A DNA stretch of 64,000 nt from Bin55 sp963667455 (GTDB lineage Bacteria > Pseudomonadota > Gammaproteobacteria > Pseudomonadales > Azotimanducaceae), in assembly GCA_963667455.2 (NCBI GenBank), contig CAXXFR010000031.1, forward strand, positions 170,100-234,099, given 5' to 3'. Made by a program: the position numbers and the translations under genes. Below are positions 1 to 9,300 of the stretch, in pieces (the first letter of the stretch is position 1; every line of letters begins with the position of its first letter). The notes below the pieces were generated by a model. The model worked only from the letters and a program-made list of their open reading frames with translations, was not told the DNA's origin and ran no database searches.

Positions 1-1
1 A

Positions 2-520
2 AAGGACAATCAGCTGGGCAGAACTGGAACAGGGCATCAAGCTGCTCAAGATCGACTTGGCGCTGGACGAATCTACCACTGTATGAATTCAGTTGGAGCA
101 ATGTGGCGATGCTTCGATCTCATGGTGGACCGGATCATCAATCGCAAAGTCCACGGTGGAGAGACGCTGGAGCACAAGCAGTTCATGCAGGGCTTCATCG
201 CCGATTCGTACATGGACATTCAGTCGTCTCGGCTCATGGTCGTCGACTGTGCGCAGAAAATGGAAGCCGGAGCGGATTCGCGGACGGACATATCGTCCAT
301 CAAGGTGTATGTGCCTGCCGCCTTCCACAGGGTAGTGGACAGAGCGATTCAGGTTTATGGGGCTGCTGGTGTTTCGGGTGACTATCCGTTCGCCGACATG
401 TATACAGGTGCTCGAACCTTGCGGATCGCCGACGGACCCGATGAAGTACACAAGATTTTGATTGCCAAGAACGTCTTGCGCCGTTACCACGCGGGCGAGA
501 CCTGGGACTTTGGAAACTAG
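2..520 (+). CDS. Acyl-CoA dehydrogenase, C-terminal part (5' end outside window)
   Basis: The reading frame is open to the left edge, so this is the last 172 codons of a longer gene, not a short gene starting at the ATG at base 83. It shows the C-terminal all-helical domain of FAD-dependent acyl-CoA dehydrogenases: RLGAGRIYHCMNSVGAMWR (the usual helix opening that domain), then QVYGAAGVSGDYPFADMY and RIADGPDEVHK near the end. The family oxidises acyl-CoA thioesters to trans-2-enoyl-CoA in the cytoplasm. The substrate cannot be told from this fragment. The stop codon is followed at once by the ribosome-binding site of the next gene, so the two are probably co-transcribed. Confidence 0.93.
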   Translation, partial: KDNQLGRTGTGHQAAQDRLGAGRIYHCMNSVGAMWRCFDLMVDRIINRKVHGGETLEHKQFMQGFIADSYMDIQSSRLMVVDCAQKMEAGADSRTDISSIKVYVPAAFHRVVDRAIQVYGAAGVSGDYPFADMYTGARTLRIADGPDEVHKILIAKNVLRRYHAGETWDFGN

Positions 521-529
521 GAGACTACC

Positions 530-1234
530 CTGAACCAGCTTGTTTCATCAGTTGCAGGATCTATCAGATCCCGATCGCCCCTCCCTCGCATGCCCGAGAA
601 CCTCTCGCTGGATGAGGCCTATGACCTACAGAAGCAAGTGGTCGAAGCACTTGCCGATGGACCCGTTGCAGGTCTCAAGGCGGGTACAACAGCCAAAGCT
701 GCTCAAGAACTGTTTGGATTAACTCATCCGTTAATCGGCTCGCTGTACACATGGGGTCGACTTGAATCGGGTGCAACCATCAAGTCACAGCCGGGAGTCA
801 GTTTGGAGTGTGAGATTGGATTAATCGTCGATGCGGAGGGAAATCCCAAGTCCGCTGGACCTGTGATTGAGATTCCTTGTCTCTCGTGGAGCGATTCGTC
901 TGACGCGAAGGGCACGAATCTGGCCGCCATAAACATCGGAGCAGATCGCTACATCGTGGGTGAATTCGGTGAATTGCGAGAAGACTATCCCGATCTAACG
1001 GTAAACCTCACCCGCGATGGCGAGGAAGTCTGTTCGGCTAGCCTTGCCGACGCGCTCGGCGGACCCCGTCCAGCCCTTCAATGGATGATCGAGGAAGCGA
1101 GAAAGCGTGGTCTGGTCATAAAGGACGACATGCTCCTCATCACAGGTGCTTGCGGCGGAATCCATCCGGCAAAACCCGGCAAGCACGTCGCGGACTATGG
1201 AGTCCTCGGCTCAATTGAATTTGAGGTTGAGTAG
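530..1234 (+). CDS. 2-keto-4-pentenoate hydratase / fumarylacetoacetate hydrolase-family protein
   Basis: Resembles MhpD/HpcG-type hydratases, which add water to 2-hydroxy-alkadienoates in meta-cleavage pathways using a divalent metal. Visible signs are AGLKAGTT near the N-terminus, the acidic metal-binding stretch LECEIGLIVD, and GGPRPALQWMIEEA. The first ATG is at 590, but the 20 codons before it are open and read like the usual N-terminal helix of the family (SSVAGSIRSRSPLPRMPENL before SLDEAYDLQ). AGGAG at 519-523 lies six bases before a CTG at 530. I therefore place the start at CTG 530; a start at ATG 590 would give 214 aa. Follows the acyl-CoA dehydrogenase by nine bases and converges on hmgA. 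The exact substrate is not known. Confidence 0.82.
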   Translation: MNQLVSSVAGSIRSRSPLPRMPENLSLDEAYDLQKQVVEALADGPVAGLKAGTTAKAAQELFGLTHPLIGSLYTWGRLESGATIKSQPGVSLECEIGLIVDAEGNPKSAGPVIEIPCLSWSDSSDAKGTNLAAINIGADRYIVGEFGELREDYPDLTVNLTRDGEEVCSASLADALGGPRPALQWMIEEARKRGLVIKDDMLLITGACGGIHPAKPGKHVADYGVLGSIEFEVE

Positions 1235-1242
1235 CTAGCTAC
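1231..1242. other. 12-base perfect palindrome spanning two convergent stop codons
   Basis: GTAGCTAGCTAC is its own reverse complement. It holds the TAG stop of the hydratase gene (1232-1234) and the TAG stop of hmgA on the other strand (1239-1241), so the two genes end only four bases apart. There is no U-tract, so it is not a typical intrinsic terminator. Confidence 0.5.
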
Positions 1243-2360
1243 ACCTTGAGCGGACGCGTCCAGCTGTTCGCGTAGCCTTCGATCTCGTACTCCGCTCCAC
1301 CCGGAGTCAGCGGGTCGCGAGAATCCACCATTACCGCTACTTCGTCGGTGTGGGTGTTCGGCTGTTCAAACATCCGTGCAAGAGCACCCGGATGCGGGCC
1401 ATGCGTTATCCCACCTGGATGTAGAGTCATCATGCCGGTTTCAATGTGGTCTCGGCTGAAGAAATTCCCGTCGTGGAAGAACAGGACTTCGTCGTAGTCC
1501 TCGTTGTTGTGGAAGAACGGAACCTTGATCGCGCTCTCGTCCGTCTCGAATGGTCTCGGAACGAACGTGCTGATCAGGAATCGCTCACTCGCAAATGTCG
1601 CATGCACCGATGGTGGAAGGTGGTAGCGGTGGCTGTTGATCGGCATTAGATCGCGAACGTTGATCCGCACCGGTGCCAAGTCTCCGGTCCAACCTACTGC
1701 GTCAAGCGGGTTGTAGGGATACGTCACAGCCGTGACCTGACCGTTCTTCTTCACCTTGACGATCCATTCCGAGTCGTCTTGCTGATCGCAAAACCGTTCG
1801 TCCATGACCGGCGTGTCCAAATTGGCGGGATCGAACAGGGCGTGAGGTCCAAGGAGTCCACGGTCCGGGAGCTGAATCTGCGCTCCCACGGCTTCTATCA
1901 GCAACGTTTGAACCCCGGTTGATGTGTCCAACCGCCACATCGTGCCTCGAGGAAGCACGACATAGTCTCCAGCATGCACATCCATGGATCCGAAGTCACA
2001 GTACAGTTCGGCGTCTCCACTGTGGATAAACACCGTCAGGTCGCCGTCAGCATCGCGGCACAGGCTAGACATTGATCCCGCAAGATTCCAGAAACCTATT
2101 CGCAAAGACTCGTTCTGGAGAATTGTGGGTGCTTGCCAAGGATCGTCCGAACTTAAGACACCGTTCAGATTGAATGCACGAGGTCTCAGTGTGCCGTCGA
2201 TTGAACTCCAACCGGTTGGCGGTCTCCGATGGTAGAGACGAGCGGACGGACCATTGAACCCTTCACGACCCAGCTCACGTTCGAATGTTCCGTTCGGCAG
2301 GTCGCGATGTGCCTGCCTCGAAGACTGTCCCTGACTCCAAGTCGCGTTAAACGGTTTCAC
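1239..2360 (-). CDS. hmgA: Homogentisate 1,2-dioxygenase-like protein
   Basis: Opens the ring of homogentisate to maleylacetoacetate in tyrosine/phenylalanine breakdown, using Fe(II). The C-terminal cupin part carries the iron-binding pattern: His and Glu in HNNEDYDEVLFF and the His-rich HPGGITHGPHPG. At 373 aa it belongs to the shorter bacterial form (classical HGOs are about 430-450 aa). The start is GTG at 2360: AGGAG lies six bases upstream, and the longer frame to 2429 would run deep into hppD. The gene overlaps the 3' end of hppD by 14 bases, so the two are translated from one message. Other homogentisate-like ring-cleavage substrates are possible. Confidence 0.9.
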   Translation of the reverse strand: MKPFNATWSQGQSSRQAHRDLPNGTFERELGREGFNGPSARLYHRRPPTGWSSIDGTLRPRAFNLNGVLSSDDPWQAPTILQNESLRIGFWNLAGSMSSLCRDADGDLTVFIHSGDAELYCDFGSMDVHAGDYVVLPRGTMWRLDTSTGVQTLLIEAVGAQIQLPDRGLLGPHALFDPANLDTPVMDERFCDQQDDSEWIVKVKKNGQVTAVTYPYNPLDAVGWTGDLAPVRINVRDLMPINSHRYHLPPSVHATFASERFLISTFVPRPFETDESAIKVPFFHNNEDYDEVLFFHDGNFFSRDHIETGMMTLHPGGITHGPHPGALARMFEQPNTHTDEVAVMVDSRDPLTPGGAEYEIEGYANSWTRPLKV

Positions 2361-3393
2361 TGAGTACTCCTCTTCTCTGTTGATCACGTTCCACACTCTC
2401 AAACAGAGCTTGAAAGTTGCCTTCTCCAAATCCAGTGTTGCCCATTCGCTGAATAATCTCGAAGAAAATCGGTCCGATCAAGTCCTGAGTAAATATCTGC
2501 AGCAGAAATCCATCATCGGGCGATCCGTCGATCAAAATTTGACGATCTTGCATTTCTCGGATGTCCTGTCCGTGTCCTACAACACGATCGGGCAACATTT
2601 CGTAGTAGGTGTCCGGTGTGGACTGAAATTCGACTCCACTTCTTCGAAGCTGGTCAACTGCCGAGTAAATGTCATCGGTGTGCAAGGCAATGTGCTGAAT
2701 GCCCTCGCCTCGATATCGTTGGAGATACTCCTCAATCTGCGACTTGTCGTCGGCGGACTCGTTCAGGGGAATGCGGACCTTTCCGCATGCACTAGTCATG
2801 GCTTTGGATACCAAACCAGTTTGCACTCCCTGAATTTGGAATCTTTGATGCTCGTGGAAGTCGAAGACGTTCTCGTAGAACTCTGCAAACTTGTAGAGAT
2901 TGCCTCGTTCCAAGTTGTGCGTCAGATGGTCCACATGCGTCAGCGGACCTGCGCAATTCTCGTACTCAGGTTCGAGATGGAAGTCCACGTCATATATGGT
3001 TCGATCTCCATACCGATCCACGAGATAGATCAAGGAACCACCGACTCCTTCCACTGCCGGAATGCTCAATTCCATGGGACCCACTTCGGTCTCTCGAACA
3101 GTCGCTCCTCGGTCCTGAGCAAGTTCGATCGCACGTGCGGCATCGGTTACCCGAAATGCCATGGCATTCGCTGAGTCTCCATGTTGCCGAGCAAACGACG
3201 AAGCGGCACTGTTCGGTTCTCCATTGACAATGAAGTGAATGTCGTTCTGCCGAAACAACGAAACATCCTTGTGAAGGTGCTTCCCAACACGCGACATCCC
3301 CAACTGTTGGAATATCGAACACAATCTTTCCGGTTGAACGCTTGTAAACTCAACAAACTCGAAACCATCCGTCCCGATCGGGTCTCTATCCAT
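2347..3393 (-). CDS. hppD: 4-hydroxyphenylpyruvate dioxygenase
   Basis: Converts 4-hydroxyphenylpyruvate to homogentisate, the step before hmgA. It is a full-length (348 aa) two-module vicinal-oxygen-chelate enzyme. The three iron ligands are visible in family context: His in LTHVDHLTHN, His in GIQHIALHTDD, and Glu in GPIFFEIIQR. The C-terminal gate helix region GFGEGNFQALFESVE is intact. It is divergent from the marR gene with only 42 bases between start codons, so both promoters probably share the palindromic operator candidate at 3429-3442. The order hppD-hmgA with a 14-base overlap points to one operon for tyrosine catabolism. Confidence 0.95.
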   Translation of the reverse strand: MDRDPIGTDGFEFVEFTSVQPERLCSIFQQLGMSRVGKHLHKDVSLFRQNDIHFIVNGEPNSAASSFARQHGDSANAMAFRVTDAARAIELAQDRGATVRETEVGPMELSIPAVEGVGGSLIYLVDRYGDRTIYDVDFHLEPEYENCAGPLTHVDHLTHNLERGNLYKFAEFYENVFDFHEHQRFQIQGVQTGLVSKAMTSACGKVRIPLNESADDKSQIEEYLQRYRGEGIQHIALHTDDIYSAVDQLRRSGVEFQSTPDTYYEMLPDRVVGHGQDIREMQDRQILIDGSPDDGFLLQIFTQDLIGPIFFEIIQRMGNTGFGEGNFQALFESVERDQQRRGVLSETV

Positions 3394-3428
3394 CGCGGTC
3401 CACTCTCAACTGCTTTCTGACCAATATA

Positions 3429-3442
3429 GTTTCAAATGAAAC
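3429..3442. promoter_or_regulatory. Palindromic operator candidate at the marR start codon
   Basis: GTTTCAAATGAAAC is a perfect 6-bp inverted repeat with a 2-base spacer. It covers the ATG of marR (3436-3438) and sits in the 42-base gap between hppD and marR. MarR proteins commonly bind such palindromes and repress themselves and a divergent gene. Related sequences occur at 13350-13363 (decayed marR copy) and 29922-29935 (before a retropepsin-like gene). Binding is inferred, not shown. Confidence 0.55.
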
Positions 3443-3903
3443 AAAAATCAACACTGACACTCGAAACATTCCTGCCCTATCGGCTTTCCGTATTGACGAA
3501 CCGCATCAGCGCATTGATCGCGACTGCCTATAGCGAGTCGTTTGGACTGCGAATCCCCGAGTGGCGCGCTATTGCCGTGCTAGGCGAGACTCCCGGATTG
3601 ACAAGCAAGGAAATCACCAAGCGCACTGCTATGGACAAGGTAACCGTATCGCGGACAGTTCAGACGCTTCTTGACAAAGAATTGATCTGGAAAACACCTT
3701 CAGACACCGATGGTCGAGTTGCGCATCTTCACCTGTCGGACGAAGGGGAAGTGACTTACCTAAAAATTGTTCCCATGGCTCTTCAGTACGAGTCGCAATT
3801 GTTGGAAATACTCGATCCCCAGGAACGCGACAGTCTGGACGTGGTGCTTCGCAAGCTACATTCCGGTTTGGAAGAACTCGAACAAGCGGCTGGGATGGCG
3901 TGA
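3436..3903 (+). CDS. MarR-family transcriptional regulator
   Basis: A 155-aa winged-helix regulator. Residues 30-100 carry the MarR DNA-binding core: GLTSKEITKRTAMDKVTVSR is the helix-turn-helix, and PSDTDGRVAHLHLSDEGE is the wing with the family's D-x-R signature. N- and C-terminal helices would form the dimer interface. Being divergent from hppD, it most likely controls hppD-hmgA and itself in response to an aromatic acid. That role is inferred from position. A decayed second copy lies at 13341-13613. Confidence 0.9.
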   Translation: MKQKSTLTLETFLPYRLSVLTNRISALIATAYSESFGLRIPEWRAIAVLGETPGLTSKEITKRTAMDKVTVSRTVQTLLDKELIWKTPSDTDGRVAHLHLSDEGEVTYLKIVPMALQYESQLLEILDPQERDSLDVVLRKLHSGLEELEQAAGMA

Positions 3904-4015
3904 CTCCCATCCATTGGATTCGACGGGCCAAGAAACTTCGTTTGTATCATTGCTATTCGCCCTTGATATGCGATTTCGGCTTGCTCTGGTGTCTTAGGTT
4001 GCTGCGGAGAACCCA

Positions 4016-6346
4016 ATGAAACCGTTGGAGAAATTTCGGGTCTTCGAGCTCGGCAACGGTCCTGTTACAGGTCTTGCAGGCATGGTTCTAGCCGACTTTG
4101 GCGCGGAAGTCGTCAAAGTTGATCCGCCGGGCGGAGATCCGTTCGCTCAGATGGCCGCAGAACGGATATGGACACGCGGCAAGAAGCGTTTAGAGGTCGA
4201 TCTCAACAACCCAAGCGAGCTGAACGAGCTTCGATCCATCATCGTTGACACAGCTGACGGATTGATGACCACACTACGCCAACAAAAACGGCACTCAATA
4301 GGTTTGGACTCTGTATCGCTTCAGACTGACCGACCTGACCTAGTCTATGGATTGGCAACTGGCTTCGGCGAACGTGGACCGTACTCGCACTACCCTGGCT
4401 ACGAAGCCCTAGTGGCGGCAAAGTCGGGTCGAATGATGAATTTCGCAGGAGTCGCGGACCGATCCGGTCCCAACTATTCCGCACTGCAAGTTGGTACTCA
4501 TGCGACTTCGCAAACTCTCGCAGCGGGAATGATCGGCTCATTGGCCTGTCGTCAACGAACTGGTGTCGGACTTTCCTTCGAGACTTCGCTGCTACGCGGG
4601 ATGATTCCCTACGAGATGGGGGTCTGTGCCATGCCGCAACTGTACGACAAGGGAATCATTCGACGGCCTCGTGTTGAACGAGACCGATCAGTGTCTATGC
4701 CAACCTTGAACTACCACCCTGTAAGAACCAAGGACGGCAAGTGGCTTCAACTAGGCAACCTGCTCCCACGTCTGCTGACCAACTTTTTTCGCGCCAGCGG
4801 ATTCGACCATGTTCTCAAAGAGCCTCAATACCGTGGCGATCCGTTTACGTGGGATCGCGAGCTACTGGAACAGTTCCGAGACGAAATGTTCGACCACATG
4901 CAAACACGCACCGTTGAGGAGTGGATGGACCACTACATCGAAGATGGCGAAGTGGCAGCACACCCCTATCAGTCCACACAGGAGGCACTCACGGATCCAG
5001 ATGTAGTACTGAACGGTCATGTTGCCTCGAACGGGGAAGTGACACAGCTCGGTGTAGTTGCCAATCTAACCCAAACACCTGGCAACGTCGGCCAACCTGT
5101 CTCGAATACGAGCTTTGCAAGCCTCCGAGGAAGATCTCCAGCACCAGTTCGCAACTCAGCGAACAAGCCTACACGCCCGCTTGAAGGAATAACGATCGTC
5201 GAAAGCGCGACGATTATCGCCGCACCCCTTGGCGCAGCGACACTGGCCGATATGGGGGCTCGAGTAATCAAGATTGAACCGATTACCGGTGACCCCTTCC
5301 GTGGAATGATGCGTGCATTGGGTGCATCCAAGTGCAATACGGGAAAAGAGTCAATCTGCATCGATCTCAAATCGGCTGAAGGTCAATCCATTGCACAGGC
5401 TCTGGCTAAGAAAGCGGATGCCTGGATACACAACTATAGAGTTGGCGTGCCTGAAAAACTTGGCATTGGCTATGAAGAACTCTCGGCAATCAATCCGCAA
5501 CTGGTCTACGTATCTGCAAACGGTTACGGACCACGTGGCCCGGGCGCGAAACGTCCTTCAACCCATCCGATCCCCGGAGCAGCTCTAGGCGGTGTCGTCT
5601 GGCAGATTGGAGGAGTACCAGAGAGCCACGTCCACATGGACAATGCGGAACTTCGCGAGATGTCGAGAAAACTGTTGCGTGCCAATGAAGTGAATCCTGA
5701 TCCCAACACATCGATGGTCGTTGCAACCACAACAGTCCTGGGTTTGTGTGCAAGAGACGCCGCCGGCACCGGCCAGAAGATCTACGTGGACATGTTCGGT
5801 GCAAATGCCTACGCAAACTGGGATGATTTCTTCTCGTATCCGGGAAAATCCGAACGTCCTAGCGTTGATCAGAACGGCTACGGCCTCGGTCCCCTCTACC
5901 GACTCTATGAAACGTCAGATGGCTGGGTGTTCCTAGCTGTGGTTCTCGAGTCCGAGAAAAAACGATTCGCGAGTTATCTACAAGTAGATATCCAACGAGA
6001 GGACCTCGAAGAGTTTCTTGAGAACACGTTCAAAACGGACACCACTCTATCGTGGGAGAAACGCCTCACATCGCAAAGCGTTGGATGTGTGGAAGCGAGC
6101 GGAAAAGTGCCTCCGCAGTTCTTCATGACCGACGAGCACGTCGCAGACGAGGGTATTCTCGTCGATGCTGTACATCCCGATTGGGGCGACTATCAGAGGC
6201 TGGGCCCGATGTCGGTGTTCGACGACAAGCCCTATCCGGGTACAGCCGCAGCCGGCGACTCAACCGTTGCGTTGCTCACTGAATTGGGCTATGAGTCGAC
6301 CGCAATCGACGAGCTGCTAGAACGCGAAATCGTGCGCGCCGCTTAG
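4016..6346 (+). CDS. Two-domain CaiB/BaiF-type (family III) CoA-transferase
   Basis: A fusion of two family III CoA-transferase modules, about residues 1-370 and 385-776. These enzymes move CoA between carboxylic acids through an aspartyl-CoA intermediate. Each half has the GxGxxGPY/GPG-type loop (ATGFGERGPYSHYPGYEAL; SANGYGPRGPGAKRP). Judged by spacing to the conserved Arg-rich RxxTG motif, the catalytic Asp position holds Asp in the second half (NPDPNTS) but Thr in the first (VGTHATSQ), so only the second half looks classically competent. GGAG seven bases before ATG supports the start. The substrate is unknown; the neighbourhood suggests aromatic or acyl-CoA catabolism. A fragment of a second copy survives at 13627-13716. 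Confidence 0.88.
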   Translation: MKPLEKFRVFELGNGPVTGLAGMVLADFGAEVVKVDPPGGDPFAQMAAERIWTRGKKRLEVDLNNPSELNELRSIIVDTADGLMTTLRQQKRHSIGLDSVSLQTDRPDLVYGLATGFGERGPYSHYPGYEALVAAKSGRMMNFAGVADRSGPNYSALQVGTHATSQTLAAGMIGSLACRQRTGVGLSFETSLLRGMIPYEMGVCAMPQLYDKGIIRRPRVERDRSVSMPTLNYHPVRTKDGKWLQLGNLLPRLLTNFFRASGFDHVLKEPQYRGDPFTWDRELLEQFRDEMFDHMQTRTVEEWMDHYIEDGEVAAHPYQSTQEALTDPDVVLNGHVASNGEVTQLGVVANLTQTPGNVGQPVSNTSFASLRGRSPAPVRNSANKPTRPLEGITIVESATIIAAPLGAATLADMGARVIKIEPITGDPFRGMMRALGASKCNTGKESICIDLKSAEGQSIAQALAKKADAWIHNYRVGVPEKLGIGYEELSAINPQLVYVSANGYGPRGPGAKRPSTHPIPGAALGGVVWQIGGVPESHVHMDNAELREMSRKLLRANEVNPDPNTSMVVATTTVLGLCARDAAGTGQKIYVDMFGANAYANWDDFFSYPGKSERPSVDQNGYGLGPLYRLYETSDGWVFLAVVLESEKKRFASYLQVDIQREDLEEFLENTFKTDTTLSWEKRLTSQSVGCVEASGKVPPQFFMTDEHVADEGILVDAVHPDWGDYQRLGPMSVFDDKPYPGTAAAGDSTVALLTELGYESTAIDELLEREIVRAA

Positions 6347-6359
6347 ACAGCGCGCACGA
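6330..6359. terminator. Bidirectional hairpin between caiB and giant TPR gene 1
   Basis: TCGTGCGCGC (6330-6339) pairs perfectly with GCGCGCACGA (6350-6359) around a 10-base loop containing the caiB stop codon. It lies between convergent genes and is followed by CTCTT. The duplicate copy at 13700-13729 keeps the same 10-bp stem with a compensatory base change, which argues that the hairpin is functional. Confidence 0.65.
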
Positions 6360-6380
6360 CTCTTCAGTACTTGCGCTGGG

Positions 6381-9300
6381 CTACGATGATTCCGTAACTT
6401 CGTCGAATCCACCCACTTGCTCAATGGACTCGTACGCATTCTCAAGGACGAGGATGCGAGCGTCCAGTTCCTGCGCGTATTCCGCTTCCCCGGCTTCCAA
6501 AGCAATGTCTCGAATCTCCTGAAGAACTCCAAGCCCGGCAGCTTCGGTGTCCAGCAACCGAGCAGCGTCCAACAAGTCCGAGCCGGTCTCTCGCCCCCTT
6601 AGAGATTGCAGGAGCTCATAGCTCTCCTGCTGATTCAGAATCTGCAGTTCAAAGATCGTTCGCACGATTTGGGAATCAACTCCGAATTCGATGATCGGTG
6701 CAATCAAGGTGAACGAACTGAGTGTGCGAGAGTCAAGCGTCTCAACATCTTGGCTGAGCAACCAATCCTGCATTGCAGTGGCGATGGATCGAGCACGATC
6801 CCCTTCACCACGCTCGAAGCAAATGTAGGAAATCGTCGCGATCGCTTCCAGTACTGAAGAAGCACTGAAGTCAGGGTTGTCCAACCACGTTACCAAGTTT
6901 CGTACGGTCGCGTCGACGGCGTACGTGTCGTCAAAGTCGATGACTTCATCCAGCAACGAGATGTACATGGTCGCGCCTGCGGGTGGCTGCTCCACTTCCA
7001 TCGACGTACCTACACTAAACACACTGCCAACCGCTGGAAGACTCAGTCCGAAGGCACTCCCAACGGACTGGAGGTTGTACATCATTTGACTTGAAGCGTG
7101 CCGGAAATACATGCGTGGACCGGTGTAGCCTTTCTTCTCCATGCTGGGCAAGCTTTCGATGCTCTCCTTCGTGAACAGGACTCGGGTGAACTTCGCAGCC
7201 TGTTCATAGTCTTCGGCGTGGTTGAGAACCCGCGCCATATGAACCAGCCGTATTCCATCGAAGGACTCAATCACATCCACCGGCTCGTCAATGTTCGAAC
7301 TCCATTGCTTTGCCATCTCTACCACATCGGAAGGATCGTGAACAACGGTTAGTGCCCGCAGCAAGAAAGCCTGATAGATATCCTCAATTTCTGATGAATC
7401 GCCAAGGGGTTGCAGGTATGAAACCATTCGAGAAGTGAATCGCGCGGCGTACTCGTGGGGAAGATGCTCACTTGCACTCTCTAGCAACATCATGGCGTTC
7501 AAAGGTGCACCTCCACTTCGTCCGTAGTAGACGACTCCCCGGAATCCTTCAGTGAATTCGGTGTAGTCGATTGTTCGAATCAACAAGGACTCGTAACAGT
7601 CGACCGCTTCGTCGTTGTACCCCTGCTGCGCCAGCAATTCCGCAATGCTGAGGAGCTGATCGTTGGTCGGAGCTTGCAAATCGGTCGACTTGGACACCAA
7701 GGCATCCGCTTCTTGCGCGGAAACGGAGTGGTCCAATTCACGCACCAACGTCATCCACAAGGTGAATTCGTGCTCGTTGGCAACGTTCGCCACCAATCTC
7801 TCACTGAGCTCCTGCATCCGTGGTTCCAATGACTCCGGAAACTCAAGATAGGCTTCGGCCACGAGCGAGTACATTTGCGAAAAGTTCCTTCGTTCAAAGG
7901 GTTGCAACGACATCAAGAGAAGTTCCAAGTCGGGACCCAGGGGTGCCTTCGAGCTGAGCACCTCAAGCAGTGTGGGAATCTCTTCCTGCTCTTCAGACCG
8001 ATGTGGATTGACCCGTTGGTAGAGTGAACCGCCCGACTGTGTTGCTACTAGCGGCATGCTCGATGACATGTACATCACGTTGCTTGACGGAGGTCCAGAG
8101 CTTGGCCACTGCAACAACATCGGAATCACACTCTGTGAGCCGTAGAAGCTTCTCATTCGATCGCCAAGTCCAGCTGCCTGTGTACCTCTCCAAAGTCGGC
8201 GAAGGAGCAATGGAACTTCAGCGGGATCCACATCATCGCTGGCTGCGATTTCCTGCATTCGCTCGACCGCTTTCTCGATGCCCCCCAAACCTAGCGCCAT
8301 CACTCTGATCGGATAAGGGTCCACACCGCGAATCATTTTGAGTATTCCACTGGTGTCGTTAGGTCCCGTTCGACCAGCGGTGTCGTTGCGCTCGAAAATC
8401 TCCTCTCTCACCTCCTGGTAGCGAAGGTCGGAACCGCCATCCAACGCGATTGTCAAGGCGAGATCGTAGTTCTCGTTCTCGATCGCGGTGAGGTAGTAGG
8501 CTGTGCGCATGAACTCTTCCGTATTGTCGAGTTCGTAGTAGATCCGCAGATACTTCATCAGGTTCTCAGGTTGAGGCGAACCGACGTGCATGTAAATCAA
8601 GTACAGCAGAAATTCCTTCTCTTCCGGATAGCGTTCCACTAGCAACTCGTAGACCTCAAGTCTTTCGTCGCCCGTAAGAATCGTTTCCGGATCAGGCTCG
8701 CCGAACCGCGGACTGCCATTCAAGAGCAACTTGGTCAACTCCAAATCGTCGACGTTGCCTCCGCGAAGATCGTTCAGCGACTCGATGTAAAGATCTCGAA
8801 ATGCCTTGAACAGCGCATCTCCAGAATAGAAGGGCACGTTGCGATCCTCGGTGTACAAATCCAGCAACATCCGATACGCCGTTTGTTCGTCTCCCGAGTA
8901 ATAGATGTTGAGCAACTCAACGATCTTCTCCGACCCTCGTAGGACGAATTGATAGTCCTCGAGAATTTGCTTGAAAATGTCGAGATTTGCCGGGTCAACA
9001 TCGAAATTGAAGACCATTTCCATCGCATAAAGCTTTATGAACTCGTCCTGACTGCTCGCGGCCCGCAGCAGGTCCGTGGTCGCCTCCAACACTCGCGTTT
9101 GCTTCTCTCCGTCCAGAGGCTTGACTAGCAGATCCCTGTGCAGACGAAAAAGATCCATCATTACCGGAGAACGTTGCATCCCTCGAAAGTTCTTGGCGAC
9201 CGTCTCGAAAAGGAAAATCAAGTCGTCCTCATCGCCTCGCACTTTGAAGTAGTACCAAATCGCGGGGAAGGTGTTGAAATTCTGTTGTAACGCCTCCCGC

